The position numbers and the translations under genes are program-made. Below, in pieces: positions 8,061-15,329 of a DNA stretch of 64,000 nucleotides (its first letter is position 1; each line of letters opens with the position of its first letter). The stretch is from Echinicola arenosa (GTDB lineage: Bacteria; Bacteroidota; Bacteroidia; Cytophagales; Cyclobacteriaceae). The stretch lies in the NCBI RefSeq assembly GCF_014841125.1, contig NZ_JACYTQ010000006.1, positions 186,001 through 250,000 on the forward strand. Direction: 5' to 3'. The notes below the pieces were generated by a model that ran no database searches, was not told where the DNA came from, and was given only the letters and a program-made list of their open reading frames with translations.

Positions 8061-11000
8061 ATGATACAGGATATCTTTCAGGTTTATATGAATAGGCTGA
8101 TGGATTTGTCAGCTAGAAACAGATCCATCTACCTTCCTAAGCTGATTACCTCTCAAATGATAGACCTGAAAGAACTCCAGTTTTTAAAAACGGATAATCC
8201 CTTTGATTATGTTGAAGAACTTTTGGGTAGGAAGAAAACAATTCCACTTATTTCTTCTGAAGATGCCCGTGATTCATCTATAAATAAAATATCCAATAGA
8301 CTAAAAAGACTTCAGTTGCAAGTAAAGTTGGCAGAGGAGGAAAGTGGAGAAAAGAACCTTTATGTAGCTTGGCCATTTGTGGAGGGGAAGTTGGCCAATG
8401 ACCAATTGATCAGATGCCCATTGCTGTTTTTTCCGGTGAAATTGGCATTGGAAGGTCGGGAGTGGCAAATCAAGAAAAAGTCCGGTGACCAGCCTTTTAT
8501 TAATAAAGCCTTTCTGTTGGCTTATGCCCAGGCTAACCAGCAGGTATTTAAAAAAGAATGGTGGGAAAATGCCTTGGAGAATTTCAGTAAAGAACCGACA
8601 CCCTTTAGGACCGAGCTGTATCAATATCTCAAAAAAGAGCTGTCTCTTAATTTTACACAGGAGCTTTTTGAAAATAAACTAGAGGAGTTTAAAGATACCA
8701 ATCGGTCAACATCAGAAGAGAATTGGAAAACAGGCATACTGGAACTAAAGCCTTATGCGATTCTTGGACAGTTTTCTCAGAAAAGTTCTTTTTTGGTGAG
8801 AGATTATGAAGAGCTTAAGTCCCAATATTCCGCCAAAGATTTGGAAGAGCTTTTCACGGATTGGTTTACACAGGATAAGGAAGATAGATCTACTTATGTC
8901 GAAGGCAATTTGTTTAATACCTTTCCGTTGGATGCAAGTCAAGAAGAGGTTTTAAATTTTGTTCGAGAAGGAGGTTCTTGTGTTGTAGAAGGCCCCCCAG
9001 GAACAGGAAAGTCCCAATTGATTTGCAATTTGGTTACTGACTTTGTTTCCAGAGGGAAAAAAGTCTTGGTAGTGTCACAAAAGCGTGCTGCCCTGGATGT
9101 AGTAAATCAACGCCTAAGAGAACAAGGTTTTGGGGCTTTTTTGGCTTTAGTGCATGATTTTCGTGCTGATAGAAATGACCTTTTTAAGAAGCTTTCTAGC
9201 CAGATAAGCTCTTTGGAAAACTATCAAGAACTGAATAGGAGTCTAGATGCCATCCAGCTTGAAAGAAGTTTCAGCCAGACAGTACGGGCAATAGAAAACC
9301 ATTCAGAGTTTCTGGAAGATTACCGGCATGCCCTTTTCAATACCGAAGAGTGCGGAGCGCCTATCAAGGAACTTTATATCAGTTCTTCTTTTGATGATGA
9401 ACATTTGAACCTTACACAGTATTATAAGTACTATCACTGGGGAGATTTGGATGAATTTTTAATGGATTTCAAAGAGTATGTATATTACTATCCAAAGTAT
9501 GAAAGCGCCGATTCATTCTGGCTTCACCGGGTAGATTTTGCAGAGTTTACAGCCAATGCCATTCATCGGTTCAATGAGAATTTGGATGAAATCAAAGATT
9601 TGAAATCTACAGCGGAAAATATCCTTTCTGACCTGTTGTACCAACCATTTGATTTTCCTTTGATGTACCAGTCTTATGAGCAAAATAAGCGACTGGAGGA
9701 GTTGCGAGGTGTGATCTCCAATGAGGATATTTATTTGGTCTTAAAGAGGCTGATGAAATACCCCAAGGGAGATTTGGATTTGTTATGGCTAGAAAACAAA
9801 GTGGATATTGTGAAGAAGTTGCTTTCTGAGGAAGGAGTAGAATGGTCAGTTTTAGATGTTGAGGTGGAGCATATGTATCAAAAAGTGCTTCATTTCCTTC
9901 AAATAAAAGATTCCTGGTGGAAGTCTTTGTCTTTGAAGTTTTATAAAAAGGAATTCAAAGAAGTGTGGAGTCTCCTGAAAACCAATGGGCTAGAAGACGA
10001 TAAAGAAGGCTTAATGGTATTGGTGAAGATGTTGGAGAATAGGCTGAATATCAATCACCAATATACGCTTTTGGAGAGAAAGGAGTGGGTTAGCTTGCCT
10101 CAAAAGCCTTTTGATTTTACTGTTTTCAACCATGAGTTACACATCTTAACAGAAGCCATGAAGGCTAGGTTTATTTTGGAGGATTTAGGAGTGCTGACTC
10201 CTTATCTAATATTTGAAAAGGTAGATCATGAACAGTTTAGAAGGATTTTGCATGAGTTTATTGGAATCAATGGATTGATAGAGTTCAAATCTCAGGTTTG
10301 GAGGAATTATTTCAGTGATATTCAGATAAAGCACCTGCTAACCGCTTCTGATGATGAAAAGTTAGTCAAAGTCCAAGAGACCATTACTCAGGATTTTACT
10401 GAAATGGTAGCTTTGGACAGGCTAAAAAGAAAATTAAGAGCTATTGACAAAGAGGTGATCAATAAACTGATTGATGAATATCCCGGTAGGGATTTTGAAG
10501 GCTTAAGACAAATTTTTTTGGCTGGATTGAGGTTTGGCTGGATTGAACATATTGAAAAAAAATATCCTGTACTGCAGCAAATGAGCTTGCATAAGGTCAA
10601 GGATATTTTGGAAGGGTTTTCTTTGGCGGTAGAGGAAAAGTTAAAATTGAGTCGTTTCATTACAGAACTAAGATTACGGGAAAACACCTTTAAAAAACTG
10701 ACTTATAACCGCCTCAACAACCTAGTTACCTATAGGGATTTGTCCCATCAGGTAAATAAGAAGAAGCGAATATGGAGTGTGAAAAAATTGGTAGAGAAGT
10801 TTGAGGAAGAAGTGTTCAAATTGGTGCCATGTTGGTTAGCATCACCAGAAACTGTATCTGCTTTATTTCCCATGAATAGTAGGTTTGACTTAGTGGTTTT
10901 TGATGAGTCTTCCCAATGTTTTGCTGAAAGAGGCCTGCCAGCAATGCTCAGGGGCAGGCAAGTAGTAATTGCAGGAGATAGTCAGCAGTTGCAACCATTT

Positions 11001-12041
11001 GATCTTTATAAGGTGAGGTTGGAAACTGAGGAAGAGGGGATAGAGTTGGAATCAACATCTTTACTTGATTTGGCTTCCAATTATTTCAAAAAATACAGTT
11101 TAGAGGGGCATTACAGAAGTAGGCATTTGTCCTTGATTGAGTTTTCAAACAAACACTTTTATGAGGGGCAATTGACCATGCTTCCTGAAATGACATCCAT
11201 GAATCAGGAACAACAAGCTTATCAATGGATCAAAGTGGATGGGGTTTGGGATAAGCAAACCAACCAAGTGGAGGCAGAAAAAGTGTTAGAGATTTTAAAC
11301 TTTTTGAAGGATCAGGAAAAGCCACTCTCGGTTGGAGTCATTACCTTTAACTATTTTCAGATGGAGCTGATCAATGATAAGGTCGTGGAAAATAAGGCAC
11401 TGAAAAATTTAAAGATAAAGATCAAAAATATTGAAAATGTTCAGGGAGATGAATTTGACATCATTATATTTTCCATTGGTTATGCCAAGAACAAAGCGGG
11501 TAAATTTAGTGCGAATTTTGGGCTGCTTTCAAAAGAGGGCGGAGCTAACCGACTTAATGTAGCAGTTACAAGGGCCAGAAGAAAGGTTATTGTAGTATCC
11601 AGTATTGACCATTCGGATTTTAAAAACAGCCATTTGATCAACCCCGGAGTAAAAGTGCTAAGGGATTACTTGGAGTATGCAGAAAAAGTATCTAAAGGAG
11701 AATCGATAAGCATTGAGGAAAAGACAGCGGGTGGCTTTGAGGCATCTTGGTATCTTAAGGATAAATTAATAGGTACTTATGGTAACCATAAGGTGAAAGA
11801 TAGTTCGGTTTCAAGAATGATGGACTTAGAATTACTGGAAGGAGATCAATACATTGGAGCGATATTGACAGACGATAATCGACTTTTTGCAGCCAAGACT
11901 GCCAAGGAGGCGTTTGTTTATCATCCCCAGCTATTGAAAGAAAAAGGCTGGAATGTCAGCTTTGTTTTCAGCCGACAACATTGGATGGATAGAGAAGATT
12001 TACTGCAAACCAAGATAAAACTGGAAAAAGAGAAGGAGTGA
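8061..12041 (+). CDS. Large superfamily-1 helicase with N-terminal DUF4011-like region
   Basis: Predicted 1326-residue ATP-dependent DNA or RNA helicase. The N-terminus (YMNRLMDLSARNRSIYLP) resembles DUF4011. The SF1 (UPF1/Dna2-like) core is split: Walker A GPPGTGKS near residue 310, then about 640 mostly helical residues, then Walker B DESSQ near 947, GDSQQLQPF, the GHYRSRH motif, ENVQGDEFD, and VAVTRARR near 1165. The last 100 residues look like the Vsr/MTES_1575-type nuclease domain common at the end of such helicases, but without its ECDG motif (here ILTDD). ATG 8061 is chosen over a TTG six bases earlier. Homologous helicases occur both as lone genes and in phage-defence systems; nothing else here suggests a defence island. 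Confidence 0.85.
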   Translation: MIQDIFQVYMNRLMDLSARNRSIYLPKLITSQMIDLKELQFLKTDNPFDYVEELLGRKKTIPLISSEDARDSSINKISNRLKRLQLQVKLAEEESGEKNLYVAWPFVEGKLANDQLIRCPLLFFPVKLALEGREWQIKKKSGDQPFINKAFLLAYAQANQQVFKKEWWENALENFSKEPTPFRTELYQYLKKELSLNFTQELFENKLEEFKDTNRSTSEENWKTGILELKPYAILGQFSQKSSFLVRDYEELKSQYSAKDLEELFTDWFTQDKEDRSTYVEGNLFNTFPLDASQEEVLNFVREGGSCVVEGPPGTGKSQLICNLVTDFVSRGKKVLVVSQKRAALDVVNQRLREQGFGAFLALVHDFRADRNDLFKKLSSQISSLENYQELNRSLDAIQLERSFSQTVRAIENHSEFLEDYRHALFNTEECGAPIKELYISSSFDDEHLNLTQYYKYYHWGDLDEFLMDFKEYVYYYPKYESADSFWLHRVDFAEFTANAIHRFNENLDEIKDLKSTAENILSDLLYQPFDFPLMYQSYEQNKRLEELRGVISNEDIYLVLKRLMKYPKGDLDLLWLENKVDIVKKLLSEEGVEWSVLDVEVEHMYQKVLHFLQIKDSWWKSLSLKFYKKEFKEVWSLLKTNGLEDDKEGLMVLVKMLENRLNINHQYTLLERKEWVSLPQKPFDFTVFNHELHILTEAMKARFILEDLGVLTPYLIFEKVDHEQFRRILHEFIGINGLIEFKSQVWRNYFSDIQIKHLLTASDDEKLVKVQETITQDFTEMVALDRLKRKLRAIDKEVINKLIDEYPGRDFEGLRQIFLAGLRFGWIEHIEKKYPVLQQMSLHKVKDILEGFSLAVEEKLKLSRFITELRLRENTFKKLTYNRLNNLVTYRDLSHQVNKKKRIWSVKKLVEKFEEEVFKLVPCWLASPETVSALFPMNSRFDLVVFDESSQCFAERGLPAMLRGRQVVIAGDSQQLQPFDLYKVRLETEEEGIELESTSLLDLASNYFKKYSLEGHYRSRHLSLIEFSNKHFYEGQLTMLPEMTSMNQEQQAYQWIKVDGVWDKQTNQVEAEKVLEILNFLKDQEKPLSVGVITFNYFQMELINDKVVENKALKNLKIKIKNIENVQGDEFDIIIFSIGYAKNKAGKFSANFGLLSKEGGANRLNVAVTRARRKVIVVSSIDHSDFKNSHLINPGVKVLRDYLEYAEKVSKGESISIEEKTAGGFEASWYLKDKLIGTYGNHKVKDSSVSRMMDLELLEGDQYIGAILTDDNRLFAAKTAKEAFVYHPQLLKEKGWNVSFVFSRQHWMDREDLLQTKIKLEKEKE

Positions 12042-12060
12042 TGATCATCACTCCTTCTCT
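12029..12060. terminator. Perfect 32-bp palindrome at convergent gene ends
   Basis: The half-site AGAGAAGGAGTGATGA (12029-12044) is followed with no gap by its exact reverse complement (12045-12060). It contains the final codons and stop of both the helicase and gldH. It can fold as a hairpin of about 14 bp in either transcript; T-runs after it are poor, so termination strength is uncertain. Confidence 0.6.
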
Positions 12061-12509
12061 AATTTGATTCCTACAGATTCAATTCCCTTTAGCTCATTGC
12101 TTCTCATATATTGGATGAGCTGAACCTTGATTTTGCTATTGGTACTTAGGTTTTTAAGGGGAAGAGTGTCTATTTGGGTGAATGCATTACCAAACCCCTC
12201 ACCAAGTGGTTTTCCTGTCTTTGGATCAAAGAGATTTAAATTTAAAAGCTCATTGTCCAAGGTGTTGTTAAGGCTATCTTTTAAAATGTACCTCACATAA
12301 AGGTTTTGATAATCATAACTGTCATTGTATTTTACCCTGAAGGTTGATAGTACTTTTCGTTCTTTATGACTATCTACTTCAAAGGTAACCGTGTCAGTTA
12401 CTGCCCATGACATTTTCTGCATTCCTTGATACTCCTCGTAAACCCGAGAATTGTTACAAGCGGAAAATGATGTAAGAATTAATGCTAAAGTTACTAATCG
12501 ACTTAACAT
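12048..12509 (-). CDS. gldH: Gliding motility lipoprotein GldH
   Basis: Outer-membrane or periplasmic lipoprotein required for gliding and the type IX secretion-linked motility machinery in Bacteroidota. The 153-residue product has a signal peptide ending in the lipobox FSAC (Cys about residue 18), then a mostly beta-strand domain with QNLYVRYILKDSLNNTL, typical of GldH. ATG 12509 gives the clean signal peptide; the frame stays open to 12953, but that stretch only shadows ricT. It lies eight bases after the ricT stop, an arrangement common in this phylum. It ends in the palindrome shared with the helicase gene. Confidence 0.88.
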   Translation of the reverse strand: MLSRLVTLALILTSFSACNNSRVYEEYQGMQKMSWAVTDTVTFEVDSHKERKVLSTFRVKYNDSYDYQNLYVRYILKDSLNNTLDNELLNLNLFDPKTGKPLGEGFGNAFTQIDTLPLKNLSTNSKIKVQLIQYMRSNELKGIESVGIKLEKE

Positions 12510-12516
12510 CGGTTGA

Positions 12517-13962
12517 CTAATCATTGTTGTTGTTGCCTTGATTTCCGCGGTTGTTTTTCCTTCTTGGATTATTATTTCTTCTTTTGTTACTCTTAGGTCG
12601 TTGATTGGATGCTTGAGGAGTATTTGGCTCTTTGCTAGGAGTACTTTTGGGTTCTCTAGCAGGTTTGTTTTGAGGAGAAGCATTGGCCGGTTTAGGGCTT
12701 CCTTCACCTCGTTTTCTGTTTGAGGGCTTTCTCCTTTGATTCTTAGACCTAGAAGGCGTGTTACCTTGGCGCTCACCTTGGTTTTCTTGTGGAGCGTTTG
12801 GTTGATTAGCCTTTGGCTGTTGTTGCTGGCCAGCAGATTGATTAGGAGCTTTGGCTTTAGGCTTCCGTTTTTTCCGTTTTTTGTTTTTGCTCTGGAATTT
12901 TTTGTCGAGCATCTCCAAATCCATATTGGATTTGTTTTTGTCATCCTCAACATCCATCATGTCATTTAACTCCAAACTAAAAGGCTTTTTGCCCTCTTCG
13001 TTCATTTCAATGATTTCTTTGACCCTATCACAATCTATCGAATACCAATTATTTTCATTGTTGTAGCTGAACCACATCAACTTTCTGAAAATATCGGTTT
13101 TCTGGAGTTTTGCCTGCCCTGCTTCAGTCAGCAATGGTTTTTCTATGTTTGGGATATCCTCCAAAGCAGACATGTAAGTGTCCAATTCATAGTTAAGGCA
13201 GCATTTTAACCTTCCACATTGGCCTGAAAGCTTGGTGGGGTTTAGAGATAAATTCTGATATCTTGCCGCTGATGTGCTGACACTTTTGAAGTCATGAATC
13301 CAAGTGGAGCAACAAAGCTCGCGCCCGCATACACCAATACCTCCCAGTCTTCCTGCTTCCTGGCGAAGACTGATTTGTCTCATCTCCACACGGATTTTAA
13401 ACTCTGAGGCAAGAATTTTGATCAGTTCCCTGAAATCCACACGATCATCTGCTGAATAGTAAAAAGTGGCTTTGGAACTATCTGCCTGGTATTCGACATC
13501 AGACAACTTCATCTCCAATTTCACTTCATCAATAATCTGCTTGGTCCTGTATAAAGTTGGGATTTCACGATTTTTGGATTCTTCCCATTTTTCTAAGTCT
13601 TTCTGATTGGCAAGTCTGTAAATCTTAAGGATATTGTCATCATTCTTGATTTTCCTTTTCTGCATTTGCAGCCTCACCAATTCACCTTGTAAGGAAACAT
13701 ATCCGATATGGTGGCCATTTGGGACGTCTACGACCACAGGGTCACCGGTGGTCAGTTTTAGGTGATTTACATTTCGGAAGTAATCCTTTCTGCCTCCTTT
13801 AAACTTTACCTCTACTATATCAAAGGTGTCCACTGACGGAATGCCCATATGGGACAGCCAGTCAAAGGAATTCATTTTATTACAATCGCTCGTACCACAA
13901 GTGCCATTGTTTTGACACCCTCCACTTCCTGAAGTGGTCGAGCAGCTACTACATCCTGCCAT
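12517..13962 (-). CDS. ricT: RicT/PSP1-domain protein with low-complexity C-terminal tail
   Basis: Homologue of Bacillus YaaT/RicT, a subunit of an Fe-S-carrying complex that affects RNA processing; cytosolic. The 481 residues start with a Cys-rich stretch (Cys 4, 7, 16, 22, 27), followed by the PSP1-type core (about 45-330) with the conserved GVCGRELCCSTWI and SGQCGRLKCCLNYE motifs. From about residue 355 the protein turns into a tail of Lys, Arg, Asn, Gln and Pro, ending GNQGNNNND. It is upstream of gldH in the same operon. The core assignment is firm; the exact role in Bacteroidota is not established. Confidence 0.88.
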   Translation of the reverse strand: MAGCSSCSTTSGSGGCQNNGTCGTSDCNKMNSFDWLSHMGIPSVDTFDIVEVKFKGGRKDYFRNVNHLKLTTGDPVVVDVPNGHHIGYVSLQGELVRLQMQKRKIKNDDNILKIYRLANQKDLEKWEESKNREIPTLYRTKQIIDEVKLEMKLSDVEYQADSSKATFYYSADDRVDFRELIKILASEFKIRVEMRQISLRQEAGRLGGIGVCGRELCCSTWIHDFKSVSTSAARYQNLSLNPTKLSGQCGRLKCCLNYELDTYMSALEDIPNIEKPLLTEAGQAKLQKTDIFRKLMWFSYNNENNWYSIDCDRVKEIIEMNEEGKKPFSLELNDMMDVEDDKNKSNMDLEMLDKKFQSKNKKRKKRKPKAKAPNQSAGQQQQPKANQPNAPQENQGERQGNTPSRSKNQRRKPSNRKRGEGSPKPANASPQNKPAREPKSTPSKEPNTPQASNQRPKSNKRRNNNPRRKNNRGNQGNNNND

Positions 13963-14008
13963 AACTCTATCTATTATTTAGGGAATCCACAGGGGATTCC
14001 TCGTGAAT

Positions 14009-14035
14009 AAATTATGGTATCATTTACCATAATTT
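14009..14035 (-). terminator. Terminator overlapping the 3' end of purD
   Basis: AAATTATGGTA and its exact complement TACCATAATTT (11 bp) flank a 5-base loop that contains part of the purD stop codon. In the minus-strand transcript it ends in UUUAUUC. A second small hairpin (GGAATCC/GGATTCC, 13982-14000) lies between it and ricT. Confidence 0.65.
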
Positions 14036-15312
14036 AGGATGTCTTGCCCGATATCTTTTCGGTAATAGACATCTTTCCAGGTAATTTCATTTACTCTGGT
14101 ATACGCGTTTGATAACGCTTCTTCAACACTTCCTCCTTTACCGGTCACTCCTAGGACCCTTCCTCCATTGGTTACTACTTTACCTTGTTCGTTTTGAGTG
14201 GTGCCAGCATGGAAGGTGATGCTGCTGCCATTGGAATCTCCCAGGCCACTGATCACATCGCCTTTTGGATAAGCACCGGGGTAACCTCCAGCTACCATTA
14301 CTACAGTAGTGGCGGTGAATGTTTCTAGTTCAAGGGAATAATCGGCAAGTTTACCAGAGCCGATAGCATAAAGAAGGTCCACAAAATCACTCTTGATTCG
14401 TGGGAGTACAGCCTGGGTCTCAGGGTCACCCATACGGACATTGTACTCGATTACATAAGGCTCCCCATTGGTGTTCATTAGTCCTATGAAGATAAAGCCC
14501 TTGTAATCAATCTTTTCCTTTTCAAGTCCTTCAATGGTCGGTTTCACGACTTTTTCTTCTACCTTTTGCATAAAAGATGCGTCTGCAAAAGGGACAGGGC
14601 TTACAGCTCCCATGCCTCCCGTATTTAATCCGGTGTCCTTTTCTCCAATACGCTTGTAATCTTTAGCTTCTGGAAGGATTTTATAGCTTTTCCCATCGGT
14701 TGCTACAAACACAGATAGTTCAATTCCAGTAAGGAACTCTTCAATGACTACCTTATCCGAAGCAGCTCCAAACTTGCTTTCTAGCAACATTTCTTTGAAA
14801 GAGTTTTCAGCATCCTCTAAACTCTCACAGATCAAAACGCCCTTTCCAGCCGCAAGCCCATCCGCTTTTAAAACGATCGGTAATTTCTGGGATTTGATAA
14901 ACTGGAGACCTTCTTCGATGGATTCTTTAGTGAAGGTTTCTGAAGCGGCGGTAGGAACATTGTTACGCTGCATGAATTGTTTGGAAAAATCCTTACTCCC
15001 TTCCAAAGTAGCGCCTAGTTGCTTTGGTCCTACTACTGGTAGGTTTTTGGTTTCTTCCTGGTCTGCAAAATAGTCTGCTACACCTTTGACTAAAGGTTCT
15101 TCAGGGCCTACCACAACCATGTCGATAGCATTGTCTAGCACAAAGGATTTAAGTGCTGGGAAATCTGTAATTCCAAGGGATACATTCGTAGCTATTGATG
15201 CTGTGCCAGCATTGCCAGGGGCTACGAAAAGTTGATTGCATTTTGGGCTATTGGCAATTTTATAAGCAAAGGCATGCTCTCTACCTCCACTACCTAATAA
15301 TAATATATTCAT
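14020..15312 (-). CDS. purD: Phosphoribosylamine-glycine ligase (GAR synthetase)
   Basis: Joins glycine to 5-phosphoribosylamine with ATP in step 2 of purine synthesis. The 430 residues match the family length. Motifs include LGSGGREHAFAYKI at the start (N domain), the ATP-grasp region with LPIVLKADGLAAGKGV (about 135-150), GMGAVSP, and VIEYNVRMGDPETQ (metal-binding Glu/Asn), then the C-terminal domain with GGYPGAYPKGD. It follows recQ by 17 bases on the same strand and ends in its own hairpin. No other de novo purine gene lies beside it, though guaA is 17 kb away. Confidence 0.96.
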   Translation of the reverse strand: MNILLLGSGGREHAFAYKIANSPKCNQLFVAPGNAGTASIATNVSLGITDFPALKSFVLDNAIDMVVVGPEEPLVKGVADYFADQEETKNLPVVGPKQLGATLEGSKDFSKQFMQRNNVPTAASETFTKESIEEGLQFIKSQKLPIVLKADGLAAGKGVLICESLEDAENSFKEMLLESKFGAASDKVVIEEFLTGIELSVFVATDGKSYKILPEAKDYKRIGEKDTGLNTGGMGAVSPVPFADASFMQKVEEKVVKPTIEGLEKEKIDYKGFIFIGLMNTNGEPYVIEYNVRMGDPETQAVLPRIKSDFVDLLYAIGSGKLADYSLELETFTATTVVMVAGGYPGAYPKGDVISGLGDSNGSSITFHAGTTQNEQGKVVTNGGRVLGVTGKGGSVEEALSNAYTRVNEITWKDVYYRKDIGQDILNYGK

Positions 15313-15329
15313 GAATTTAAATCTAATTT

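Noticed and set aside
8061-12041. Mokosh- or Hachiman-like phage-defence locus
   Set aside because: The helicase has no nuclease or other defence partner beside it, and the flanks are ordinary housekeeping genes.
12510-12953. Open frame extending gldH upstream to 12953
   Set aside because: It only shadows the lysine/asparagine-rich tail of ricT in another frame; the real gldH start is the ATG at 12509 that begins a lipoprotein signal peptide.
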